Assembly: GCA_020091685.1 (NCBI GenBank)
Contig: CM034613.1
Location: 9,012,474 to 9,076,473, forward strand
Direction of reading: 5' to 3'
DNA length: 64,000 nucleotides
DNA from: Lutjanus erythropterus
Taxonomy: Eukaryota; Chordata; Actinopteri; Lutjaniformes; Lutjanidae
Shown here: positions 34,867 to 44,261 of the stretch, piece by piece
Position numbering within the stretch: the stretch's first letter is position 1
Layout of the letters: each line of letters begins with the position of its first letter
Translations under genes and position numbers: made by a program
Notes under the pieces: generated by a model
Database searches by the model: none
Told to the model about the DNA's origin: nothing
What the model saw: only the letters and a program-made list of their open reading frames with translations

Positions 34867-35230
34867 TCCAAGCCTTTTTTCTGGGCTCGAGTTTCATCTT
34901 GTTTTGACAGTTGAGGACAGGCTCGGCGTGTTTATACATCATCGTGTGAAGCTGTGTTGCGACCGGACGTCTCTTTACCCTCAGAGGGGGAAAACATGGC
35001 AGCGGCCTTCCAGCACAGAGCCACTTTTTAAACGATTAAAAGAAACCACCTTGTTTTGTTTGTCGTCTCTTTTCTAATGTGCACTGACGCTGCTGCGCGG
35101 GGTGTGAGCCAATCACAACACGGCTGCAGACAAAGGGCGGGACTTCAGAGCAATCAGTGAAATTCATAGACACAATGGACCCCGACTGTCAAAACCAAAT
35201 GAAACTCGAGCGCAGATGAAAGGCTTGGAC
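34867..35230. repeat. Inverted repeat with ~50-bp arms enclosing CCAAT and GC boxes
   Basis: The left arm (34867-34916) starts TCCAAGCCTTTTTTCTGGGC and ends TTTTGACAGTTGAGG. The right arm (35180-35229), reverse-complemented, reads TCCAAGCCTTTCATCTGCGC and ends TTTTGACAGTCGGGG. The arms match at roughly 85 percent by eye over 50 bp. The ~260-bp centre is GC-rich and contains GAGCCAATCAC and GGGCGGGAC. It may be a MITE or an unrelated foldback. Confidence 0.75.
35102..35160. promoter_or_regulatory. CCAAT box / GC box cluster
   Basis: GAGCCAATCAC (about 35107-35117), GGGCGGGAC (about 35135-35143) and a second CAATCA (about 35152) lie within 50 bp in a CpG-containing stretch. This composition is seen in vertebrate promoters. 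No transcript or TATA box can be assigned. Confidence 0.3.
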
Positions 35231-35974
35231 GCTGGGCTGTGTAATTTCCTCTGGGCAATAAACGCTCTTATTCAGGTTTGTGTGTGAATACTCCAAAATG
35301 ATTTTAGCTCGCAAGCTGCAATTTTGCTGCACGCAGACAGAGTTCACTCGAGTGACTTGTTGCTTTAATTTTTGTTATTAAATTCAGTTTATTCTCTGGG
35401 TGATTTGCATGATTTTGCACAAACCCAGAAGTTTGTATGACATCTGACATGGTTATTTCTCTTTTTGTAACATTCTTGTACATTTGTAGATTCACTGGTT
35501 ATTTACTTTTGGTTTTTTGTTCATTATCAGTTGTTTATCGTTTTAATTTTCTCTTGGTGAATTTAAAAAGCCTGTAAAAATGTATAAAATTGTTTTACCT
35601 TCTTTGCCCATTTAACAAAGGGCAAGTGAGGTAAAAGGAAGCCTCGTGATACATGGAATAAAACAACTAATTGTCTTGCTCAAAACTCATTTTCATTCTC
35701 TACATCCCATGTGTGTCAGATTGGACCACCGTCTGGCTCATATTATGAAAGCTAATCCTGGCAATAAACTGTCACAAGTTGTTTTGGACATTTAAAATTA
35801 AAATTTGATCCACTTTAAGTCACTTCAAGTCATTAAATTCCTTTTTTAGCATTTAGCATTAGTTTCCAGCATTTCGCATAGAGCAGAATTACAAAGCCAA
35901 CATTGCTACCACAAAACCTGTGAAGGATCAGTCGTTTTTATGATATCTTACAAAATGGGCAACATTAATTAACA
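35231..35974. other. Unassigned non-coding stretch
   Basis: AT-rich sequence without recognised features. Confidence 0.4.
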
Positions 35975-36175
35975 TTCTTCAAATATCTTATTTTGTCCAA
36001 TCAAATAGTCCAAAACCAAACGATTTTCAAATAACAGTGATACAAAACAGAAAAAGCAGCAAATCCTCATATTTCAGAGGCTGAAACCACAGAATGATTG
36101 CCTTTTTTTTCTTGAAAATAATTAAAAGGATTTTTCATTTATCAGATTTGTTGATTAATTTAGTCCAAGCAATAC
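35975..36175 (+). repeat. Decayed hAT-type repeat (inner part)
   Basis: CAAATATCTTATTTTGTCCA, ATATTTCAGAGGCTGAAACC, GAATGATTGCC and CTTGAAAATAATTAAAAGGA, then CAGATTTGTTGATTAATTTA, follow the order of the element at 40186-40534. Both termini are lost. Confidence 0.45.
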
Positions 36176-36269
36176 TAAAGCCTGCTTCTTTAGTTTGATG
36201 AAACTTGTTTGATTAAGTTTTGGGGTAGAAATCCCCTCCAGAGCCTGGAGCGTCACATCTATCCTTGGC

Positions 36270-36344
36270 GTTTCCTTGACAACACTCCACAGTTGGCCCT
36301 CATCCTTCTTGTCCTCCCCCTCCCCGGGAGGTTACCACGGTAAC
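36270..36344. promoter_or_regulatory. RFX X-box pair
   Basis: GTTACCACGGTAAC at 36331-36344 is a perfect inverted palindrome and a perfect RFX X-box (GTTRCC-NN-GGYAAC). Sixty bases upstream, GTTTCCTTGACAAC (36270-36283) matches the X-box consensus GTTGCCATGGCAAC at 11 of 14 positions. The region between is C-rich with CTCCCCGGGAGG. RFX factors bind such sites in ciliary, neural and immune genes. No target gene is visible in the window. Confidence 0.5.
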
Positions 36345-36489
36345 TGGCGAGGTCAGGACCCCGGCGTGTGCCATAGTTGACCGACTGCTCAGCCCACGCA
36401 GCATGATAGGAGTGTGTTCACACACAGAAGCCCCTTTATGCTGTTCAGAGAATGGAAGCAGTTGTCAGACAGCTGTGTCTACGTTCACT

Positions 36490-36516
36490 CACACACACAC
36501 ACACACACACACACAC
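36490..36516. repeat. (CA)n microsatellite
   Basis: About 13 CA units. It faces a TG array about 120 bp downstream. Confidence 0.95.
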
Positions 36517-36638
36517 GCAGATGGTCTCTCCCAGTGAACCTGGTTCCCATTGCCTTGGGTGGAGATGGAGAAAGCCAGTTGGACATCGCCCAAGTGAAAC
36601 ACTGAAAGAGACATATACTGCATGTACGTCTGTGCGTC

Positions 36639-36675
36639 TGTGTGTGTGTCTGTGTGTGTGTGTGTGTGTGTGTGT
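36639..36675. repeat. (TG)n microsatellite
   Basis: About 17 TG units with one TC break, complementary to the CA array upstream. Confidence 0.95.
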
Positions 36676-37057
36676 ACTCCAGGAAAGTGATGGAGTAGTT
36701 AAACAGTAGCTGAACAATATATTTCACACAGTCGAACATGTAGTTTGCAAACCAAAAAGAAGTCAGAGAAACTTCAGAGTGGAAGACAGTTTAAGCAACA
36801 CAACAGCACATAATCGCACCACTCCTCTGCTGTATGTTGAACTCAGGTGCGCTATCATTGGATCACTGATCAGGGATGGAAAATGTGCATACCACTCAGC
36901 AAAAAGTAGTTACCAAAGATATCGCAATGCTTTCACAGACAGCAAATATCAGTTTGAGACAGTTTGAGTATACAGCAAAGCATTCAGAGACTCACTCTGT
37001 CTCTACTTATGGAAAGTCAACGTCACTGTGTTTTTCTCACTTGCCCAAAGTCAATTT

Positions 37058-37089
37058 TTACTTACTTACTTACTTACTTACTACTACTT
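37058..37089. repeat. (TTAC)n microsatellite
   Basis: About six TTAC units, then TAC units. Confidence 0.93.
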
Positions 37090-37473
37090 AAAATGACAAA
37101 AAAAGTGAAGTGTCCATCCCAGTTCAGTCAACGGTGATGTCTTTAGATTTCTGAGCCCTGAAAGTTTAGCTACAGTGACGGTATGTGGCTTAAAAACATT
37201 CAAAACCACTGGTATGGTAATGTGTCTTTTCTAAAATCGCACTTCCTTTTTCTATAGTGCTGTATTGTAAACTTCACTTGACTTCGGGGCAAGTGCAACA
37301 ATGCAGGCCTGTGTCACGGACTCCTGTGGGAGTCTCCATACATATCTAATGTGTGTTTGTGTCCAGACTTTATGTTTGACATAAAATGAAGACGACATGG
37401 ACGGGAGACAAATGACAGAGTAGGCTACTGTGACACTTAAGTGATATCTATTCCATGTAGCAGTAACATAGAG

Positions 37474-37474
<1 letters not shown>

Positions 37475-37514
<40 letters not shown>
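37475..37514. repeat. (CA)n microsatellite
   Basis: About 20 CA units. Confidence 0.97.
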
Positions 37515-37516
<2 letters not shown>

Positions 37517-38914
37517 TCCGGACAGTAGACGACTGTCTTATATGATCATCTCATGTGGTTGTCGTGGTTCACAGTCAGGGTGCATTTATCTTCTACGCTC
37601 CACACCGAGGCAGGAAGACACAGCTGGACCCACAAAAAAAAACAAGGAGGACGGGATGAATTGGAAAATGTAAGGGTGAGATAGAGGTTGGAAAAATGTA
37701 GACGAGAGAATGCCTGTTTGACCCGGTTTGATGGACAGATAAAGGACAGAGCACATGACTTTTTAAAGGGGGATCATATAATAAAGAGAATGAATCATTA
37801 TATCAAAGGGAGGAGGTCTATCAAAGGGCTGGATGAAAGGAGACAGGTTGGATGGATGGAGCAAAGAGAAATCTTTGTCTCAAAGGTTGAGATATTCCCT
37901 GTATTGTGGCAGAAATGTATGCCTATCTGCCTCATGACGCTGAATAGGAGCTGGTTGCTGAGACTTAATGACAAATAGATTTTTTTTTTTATTCTTTCCT
38001 TTTGAACTGTGCCACGAATTACACATGTTACTTCATTTAAAACATAATTTTACAAGTGAAGAATGTGTACGTCAGTACTTTTACAACAAATTGTGATGAT
38101 CATGACTTGAAAAAATATCTTTGAAATGAACAAACATCGTGTGTGATTTTTGTCACAATTCAAACAGGATCAAAAAATAATCTGTCTCTCTTCATAGACT
38201 ACAGTTCATATTTTTTTGAAAGTCCACCAGAAGGGCTGTATTTGGTCTGATGGTCTTTAGTGCTTTCAAGTTGCAGACAGTTCTCTTTAGACATGTTACT
38301 TTGTGTAAAGGGTTTGCAAAACCAGTAATGTTTTATACATGGAGACATTTCCACCAAACTGACAACTGAGTGGTTAGAAAGAGACAAAGATCATCTCTGA
38401 ACAACAGTTAAAAAGGAATATAAGAAATAAGAGGATTAGCCTCAAAATCTGTGCAGATTCAAAGCAGACCACATTTCCTGCTTCGGTTTCAAGTGAAAAA
38501 TAATGCATCTAACAAGCTAGAAGTTACAGGTATATTTACTTAAACTTCAAAATAGGTTCGTCTGGGGTTACAGTTTAAACCTATTCTATTGAATAAACCT
38601 CTTCAATCTGTCCAATGTACAGAATGCAGACGCATCGATGTGTTTCAACAATGACCTCAAGTCACTTGGGGTGGAAAACAAATATTCAGGGAGGGAAGCA
38701 GTTACAACAGTATTCCCCCCCCGTCATACACACTGTGGGGACACTACGGACGTTTTAATCACTTAATTATTATTCTTTTGGTTGCGAAAACTGTGTCTGG
38801 ATCATTCTGTTTTTATGCCTCAACACTGGGGACACACAGCTGGAGGGATTTTTATTTTTTTGGTTGTTTGTCCTGTTCTCATGAATGCAAACTGAGGGTT
38901 CAACTGATTCGATT
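37515..38914. other. Unassigned non-coding stretch
   Basis: A 96-codon frame at 37688-37978 is rich in charged residues but has no domain I recognise. A C8 run and GTCATACACACTGTGGGGAC near 38717-38742 resemble a fish repeat boundary. Nothing else seen. Confidence 0.4.
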
Positions 38915-38918
38915 TTGA

Positions 38919-38953
38919 AGGTCAAAGGTCAAAGTTCAAGGTCACTGTGACCT
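38919..38953 (+). promoter_or_regulatory. Nuclear-receptor site cluster: DR1 plus perfect ERE
   Basis: AGGTCA-A-AGGTCA (38919-38931) is a perfect DR1, the site type bound by PPAR/RXR, HNF4 and COUP-TF. A further half-site AGTTCA follows, and AGGTCACTGTGACCT (38939-38953) is the full 15-bp oestrogen-response consensus AGGTCAnnnTGACCT. This is sequence-level evidence only. Since it sits in a repeat it may be one of many copies. Confidence 0.5.
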
Positions 38954-39075
38954 CATGTCCATCCTTTCTTGAACTCAGGAACTCAGGATCGCAAATTTCA
39001 TGCACTAATTCTGACAAGAAATTCACACAAATGTCTCACAGGATAAAACGTGGTGATGACATTTTTATATCCAAA

Positions 39076-39088
39076 AGGTCAAAGGTCA
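39076..39088 (+). promoter_or_regulatory. Second DR1 nuclear-receptor site
   Basis: AGGTCAAAGGTCA again forms a perfect DR1. The adjacent palindrome has decayed (TTCACTGTGACA). Confidence 0.45.
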
Positions 39089-39224
39089 ATTTCACTGTGA
39101 CATCATAATGTTCAGCTCTCTATCAGTCCTCTGTCCTCCTCTGTAAAAAATAGTATCTAAGTGAAAACAGCCTGTTTCTCATTAGTGGAGGCATTATTCT
39201 AGTTATCTATGTTAAAATAGCCAT

Positions 39225-39292
39225 TATTGGAGGAAATAAGAAAACAATCAATAAAACAGGTGATTCCAAACTTTTGAACAGTAGTGTACATA
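39225..39292 (+). mobile_element. Terminal fragment of a fish Tc1-type element
   Basis: CAATAAAACAGGTGATTCCA followed by AACTTTTGAACAGTAGTGTA matches a terminus that I recall from an abundant fish transposon (consensus CCAAACTTTTGACnGGTAGTGTA). Only the end is present. Confidence 0.4.
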
Positions 39293-39536
39293 TAGACAGA
39301 GAGCAACACAGGCACAGAGAGTCAAAGATGGGAGAGATCATCCAAGGGACACAACCAGAGGTGGAAGAAGAGGGTGAAGAGAGAGTGATGAAATGGTGTG
39401 CAACCATCACACCGTCCCAGCAGAGACACTCAACTGCATGCCAAGGTGTGTGAAGGAGAGAAAGCATGTGTGAGTTTGTGTGAGAAGTGTGTGTCTGTGT
39501 GTGCACTTTGCTGTGTATGTGCGTGTTTAGTGTCAG

Positions 39537-39538
<2 letters not shown>

Positions 39539-39573
<35 letters not shown>
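39539..39573. repeat. (TG)n microsatellite
   Basis: About 17 TG units. Confidence 0.97.
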
Positions 39574-39576
<3 letters not shown>

Positions 39577-39841
39577 ATGCTCCAGGCTCACATATGAAAC
39601 CAATTGTTAAGGTTAGATGGACCCCACCACATTTTATTAACATGAAGATAAATGGACCAATTATAAGGCTTCACAACACACTAACAGACTGCTACTTGTC
39701 TGTGTGTGTGTATTTTTGTGTGTGTGGTTGCCGTCCACATCTGCGGATGTTTATCACATCATTGAAGAAGAGAGACAGAGAGGGAAAGAATTAAGACGGG
39801 GAGAGAAAGAGGAGTTAATGAGGGTGATTGTGTTCTTCCAG

Positions 39842-39918
39842 CCGACCATGTCTGTGTTGGCTACTGGAGGCACCATGTTTGACTCATCTTCACAAACCAA
39901 AAGCCACAAGCAAGAAAG
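39842..39918 (+). other. Candidate exon A
   Basis: GTGATTGTGTTCTTCCAG (acceptor at 39841) and AAGAAAG/GTAAAA (donor at 39918) bound 77 bp with one open frame reading PTMSVLATGGTMFDSSSQTK and SHKQE. Its ATG lies in a good context (CCGACCATGT). Candidate B starts 33 bp after the donor. Not recognised. Confidence 0.25.
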
Positions 39919-39950
39919 GTAAAACAGGAACGCGAGAGAGAAAGAGAAAA

Positions 39951-40097
39951 ATGGCGACATCAGGAGGCGGAGATGGTGAGTTGAGCTCTGCACTGGACAA
40001 AAACGAACAAATCCGGCTTGTCCCCAAGTCTTTACCGAATCTGGTGTGCAAGACCTACAGGCATTTATTGGTAGGACATGCCAGAAATGTAATATAA
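39951..40097 (+). other. Candidate first exon B / short frame entering a MITE
   Basis: ATG at 39951 in a strong context (GAAAAATGG) opens MATSGGGDGELSSALDKNEQ and continues IRLVPKSLPNLV before entering the MITE that starts near 40040 and stopping at 40095-40097. A perfect donor GATG/GTGAGT at 39975/39976 could end a first exon after MATSGGGD. It may be a real first exon, or it may be ancient coding text interrupted by the MITE. Unrecognised. Confidence 0.25.
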
Positions 40098-40757
40098 TAT
40101 TCATAAGCATGTTCTCGTTAGTGTATAATCACCTGAAAATAAGATGAATTGTTGTTTTCGTCACCTGAGAATGAGCTCTTTATATTAGGGTTGCAACAAA
40201 GCAATTGGTTTCTCTATCAACTATTTTCTCCATTAATCAATTAGTTGTTTGGTCCCTAAAATGCCAGAAAATGGTGAGAAATGTTGATTGCCATTTTTCA
40301 AAGCCTAAGATGATGTTCTCAAATGTCTTGTTTTGTGCAGCAACACAAAAATTGTCAGTTTATTGTCATAAAAAGTGAAGAAACCTGAAAATATTCACAT
40401 TTTAGAAGCTGAAATCCGAGAATTTGGACATTTTTTTTCTTAAGAAATGACTCAAAATTAGTAATCAGTTATCACAATAGTTAGTTTCATAGCCGCTTAA
40501 AGCCTAAAAATAATCGATTAGTCATTGCAGCCAAATTTATATCTACAGAGGGAATGGGTATTCTTCCTTGGAGGCCGTCATGTTGCACTGCATTGTTTCT
40601 ACAGTCACCCAGAACAGACAAACAGAACTCTGGTTCTAGATACAAACTTTTGTGTTTTTCACAACAGCCATCGTAGGTTTGCCTACACGTTTGGAAGGGG
40701 AACTTGAGGCGAAGTTCACTGCTTGATTCCACTAAATCCTACACACTGGTCCTTTAA
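40040..40757 (+). mobile_element. TTAA-type MITE (GGGCCAGTGTGTAG family), interrupted
   Basis: The left end (CTGGTGTGCAAGACCTACAG) and the right end (CTAAATCCTACACACTGGTC then CTTTAA) are decayed inverted repeats of the family consensus AAAGGGCCAGTGTGTAG. Body phrases are ATAATATTCATAAGCATGTT, TTAGTGTATAATCACCTGAA, GCCGTCATGTTGCACTGC and GGTTCTAGATACAAAC. A hAT-type element (40186-40534) is inserted between GAGCTCTTTATAT and TTATATCTACAGAGG. Without it the MITE is about 360 bp. Related copies: 57085-57347 and 62211-62465. Confidence 0.8.
40186..40534 (+). mobile_element. hAT-type non-autonomous element nested in the MITE
   Basis: Starts TAGGGTTGCAACAAAGCAAT and ends GATTAGTCATTGCAGCC, matching the inverted terminal pair TAGGGCTGCAAC / GTTGCAGCCCTA of a common fish hAT-type family. 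It is flanked by CTTTATAT (40178-40185) and ATTTATAT (40535-40542), an 8-bp target duplication with one mismatch, as hAT elements make. Body: GTCCCTAAAATGCCAGAAAA, TCTCAAATGTCTTGTTTTGT, CTTAAGAAATGACTC. Length 349 bp, no coding capacity. Confidence 0.85.
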
Positions 40758-41266
40758 GCGAACCCCTCTTGAACTCGCACTCAATTTTCTATTTGAAAGC
40801 AGCCTGGAAGTCCTGTTCATTTTTGATATTAACAATGTGGGGTGACTGGCTAAAGCCTCCTGGCTGAATCACCTGTAAGAGTAATCAAAAAAGCGAGTTG
40901 AAACAGTTCCAGTCATTTGACGAAGAGTCATATTTACAACAGTGTGTGGATGAAAAAGGTACCAACAATCTGCTGCTAATGGCAGCTAGAGTTCAGAGGT
41001 TGAACCTTGTCAAACCTGATAAATAATTTCATCAATCTAAAGAAATTCACTGTTGGATTTGGATCGATTCAGAAACTGTGTTGCAGTATTCTGTTTCTTG
41101 TGAATCTGCCAGAACTCTAATTTCACTGCTCTGTCTACTGTCTTCTTTACAGCAACAACTAACAGCGACACATTTGCAACATGCAGGCATCGAGAGGTGA
41201 GAGGTCATGTTGCTCGTTTTTTGTTGATATGACTATCAACAGATCATTTTAGCTGGCTACTTTTGT

Positions 41267-41284
41267 AAAAAAAAAAAAAAAAAA
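41267..41284. repeat. Poly-A run
   Basis: Eighteen A residues. Confidence 0.95.
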
Positions 41285-42056
41285 CATGACGTGCATGCCA
41301 AAAGGCAGGGTGACGCAAATGCACCACTCAAGTAGGCAGCATAACCTGGTCATTACTGTCAGCAGTGAAACAGATAAGCATATCTCCTAAAATGTCGAAC
41401 TACATCTCTTTACATAGCAGCTGAAAACACAGTCATAAGGCTGAGTGGTAATTGAATCCCAGAGACCTAACAACAAATCATTTTACCAGTACGACTTGTC
41501 CCCTGACAGTTGACTGATCCGACACTGTGTTTTGTGGTTTGTTAATCTTCTTTCACTTTGTGCTTATGAAATGATAATTCAGTCATAAATGTATTATCAT
41601 TCTCTTCAGGTGTGTTTCATCTCTTCCTGTGAATGCCTACCTTTGTGCCGCTGCAGCCTTATTCTCATCTAACAGCTTTCACTTCAGACTTGTGCCTTCA
41701 TCTTTGTCTCTCCTTTATTCTCCTTTGGTTTTGTTGTTTTTGCTCAACACGGCGGAACAACAACTTGAGTAGGATGGATGAATGTGGCTGACGGAGCAGG
41801 GAGACACAGATCCTGCAGCCTTTACATCTGTCTGCGTGGGCAAATAAACGAAAAAAAGATGAAGAGAAAAGAAAAATAAAAAAAAGTCGGGACACCAAAA
41901 ACCAACTCAAATGATTTTTCTTTCCAGCTTTCAAAACAAGAGTTGTGACGTCTTATTGAGGCTGTAGAGAGAGACGGGAGACACAACTGTGGCTTTGGGG
42001 TTACGCTGTGTGTGTGTTGTCTGTGTGTCTTTATACATGAACAGCACTTTACACGT
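41285..42056. other. Unassigned non-coding stretch
   Basis: No features recognised. Confidence 0.4.
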
Positions 42057-43136
42057 ACAAACCCAACTCCAAAAAAGTTTGGACATTGTGTAACACTAAA
42101 TAAAAACCTAATGCAATGATTTGCAAACCCTTTTCAACTTTTATATTCAATTGAATACAGCACAAAAACAAAATGTTTAATGTTCAAACTGATTAACTTT
42201 ATTGTTTTTTGTAAATATCAAGTCATTCTGAACTTCTGAACATACTAAAAAAGTTGGGACAGGATCATGTTTACTGCTGTGATACATCACCTTTTCTTTT
42301 AACAACACTCAGTCAGTGTTTGAGAACTGAGGACACTAATTGTTGAAGTTTAGAAAGTGAAATTCTTTCTCATTCTTGCTTGATATAAGACTTCAGGTGC
42401 TCAACAGTCCGGGGTCTCTGTTGTTGTATTTTGTGCTTCAGAATGCACTATGCATTTTCAATGGGAGACAGATCTGGACTGCAGGCAGGTCAGTCTAGTA
42501 CCTGAACTCTTTTATTATGGAGCCACACTGTTGTAACACGTGCAGAATGTGTGTTTGGACATTGTCTTGCTGAAATAAGCAGGGACGACTCTGAAAAAAG
42601 ATGCCGTCTGGATGTCAACACATGTTGCTCCAAAACTTGTGTGTACCTTTTAGCATTAACAGGGATTTCACAGATGTGACAGTTACTGGTCCCTCCTGGA
42701 TTTCAAAGGCATTTTTGGGGATTGCAGTCTAAAGTGACTGATTTCTCTGTAGCTTTTCTAAGAAATTGTGATGCATGTTGCAAAGTTTTTAGGCGTTTCT
42801 TGCTTTTGATTTTGTTTAATTCATCAAATTATCAAAGGAAACAGGGAGAATAAAATAAAATACACATACACACAGCAATACACAGTACTTGCATGATATT
42901 TGTGCGGTGAATTGCTATGATTAGTGGAACTGGACAAAATCGCAAAGTCATGCAAATTGTTTGAATTTGCGTGAAATGTTGTGATGGTAACATTGCAACT
43001 TCCTGGAGGGACTGAGTTACCCACGATGCCATGGGCACTAACACTAACCCATAACCCAAAGTATTTGTAAATCATTGCATTTGGTTTCTGTTTATGATTT
43101 ACACAATATCCCAACTTTTTGGGGGGATTGGGTTGT
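42057..43136 (-). mobile_element. Tc1/mariner relic, copy 1
   Basis: The ends CAAACCCAACTCCAAAAAAG and its counterpart (reverse complement CAACCCAATCCCCCCAAAAA) fit the fish Tc1-type terminus CAACCCCAATTCCAAAAAAG. TA precedes the left end. Body phrases are GTTGGGACAGGATCATG, ATTCAATTGAATACAGC, TGTCTTGCTGAAATAAGCAG, CATGTTGCTCCAAAACTTG and CCATGGGCACTAACACTAAC. In this family the transposase would be read from the minus strand; that half is deleted after about 43060. A separate 328-bp element is inserted at 42687-43014. Confidence 0.85.
42687..43014. mobile_element. Nested DNA element with CAGTCCCTCCAGGA ends and 6-bp duplication
   Basis: AGTTAC occurs immediately on both sides (42681-42686 and 43015-43020), and removing the insert restores the Tc1 text ...GTGACAGTTAC/CCACGATG. 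The left end TGGTCCCTCCTGGATTTC pairs with the right end, which reads CAGTCCCTCCAGGAAGTT in reverse complement. Terminal repeats match for about 14 bp with a few mismatches. No frame. A 6-bp duplication is unusual for hAT (8 bp), so the superfamily is open. Confidence 0.8.
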
Positions 43137-43316
43137 GTTTTTGAGAATTATATCCCTCCCCAGCATGTTAAATAAGAATTTTAACTTGTGACCTTTCTGG
43201 CAGTTTTTGATCCAAACATTTGGTAAAAATGTGGGTAGTCAAATTAAAACAAATACAAAGAGCCTCATGAAAAGCTGCTGCTTGCAATAAAAACTAAAGT
43301 AAATACCAACTAAAGA

Positions 43317-43465
43317 TCCTGATTTGAACCTTTGACCCCGAAGGGATCTGAAGATGTGGGAAGAGACGGGGATTAAACATGCACTCGTAAACGGGTTTAA
43401 ATCGGGACTTGAACTGGTGACCCCGAGTGTCTGACCATGTGGAAAACAGTTTACGGGTTTGAATC
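43317..43465. repeat. Tandem pair of tRNA-box-like units
   Basis: Two diverged copies about 86 bp apart: GATTTGAACCTTTGACCCCG with AAGATGTGGGAA, and GGACTTGAACTGGTGACCCC with ACCATGTGGAAA. Read on the minus strand each contains a box-B-like GGTTCAAATC / AGTTCAAGTCC. A third such word, GGGTTTGAATCCC, lies on the plus strand at 43455-43467. This looks like a relic of tRNA-derived SINE material. Confidence 0.4.
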
Positions 43466-44261
43466 CCAGCAGCTAAACACAGGCCCATATGGATCCAGTT
43501 GTCCATCAAAGGCCAGAGAGGGAAAAATAAACACTTTTTATATGATTTCTCTCTCAGAAAGACTCTGTCTCCTCGCTGGTGTTACTGGCCCCAAACACTC
43601 AGCTGGATCTGCGTTTTTGTGCGCCGTTCAAAACATCGTTTTGCATGTGTGCTTGTGTGTGTTAGTGTGATTATATGTGTAAATTTGCATGTGTGTCTCT
43701 TCCTGTGTATCGATCCTGACTGATGTGGCGCGTCCAAGAGATGTTTATTTAGCAGTGCAATCACACAGAAAAGCAGAACGGAGAGGAGGGAGTGATGGAG
43801 AACCAGGAATAAATGAAAAACATGAGAGGATGAGAGAGACGGATGGAGAAGGAAAAAGAGGAGCAGATTATTTTTGGTTTTCCTGTTTGAGGTCAGAGAC
43901 AGCAGGGAGACAGAGTTTTTAAATCTGATTCTGCAGGTTAGATTTTGTTATATTAGGGTACATTATGCCCTCATGTTCTTAGTGGTACACCTTTATATAG
44001 GAGTAACAGGATTGAAATACTATATAAGGTGAATATCAAATATCATTGTGTATAAAGTTGCAGTGGAGGACTCAGGGCAGGCATGAAAAAATGCATGAAA
44101 ATAAGCATGAAAATCCTGATGCATTATGGTGAGACAGTTCCAGACTCTGTTTAAGATAAAAATTGTTTTATTGATTTAAAGTGTAACTACTACAACGTAC
44201 AGGAAACACTTAACAATTTAACGTGTTACAGGCACAAAGAGGTCAATTGATTTTCTAGCCT
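43466..44261. other. Unassigned non-coding stretch
   Basis: Short frames only. Purine-rich at 43770-43920. No gene seen. Confidence 0.4.

Larger units (their letters stand above)
38915..39190 (+). repeat. Two-unit AGGTCA-bearing fish repeat
   Basis: Two related segments start at about 38919 and 39076, roughly 157 bp apart. Each begins AGGTCAAAGGTCAA and then carries CACTGTGACnTCAT. The tail CTGTTTCTCATTAGTGGAGG, then CATTATTCTAGTTATC, follows. I recall AAAGGTCAnnnTCACTGTGAC text as part of a dispersed teleost repeat. Confidence 0.6.
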
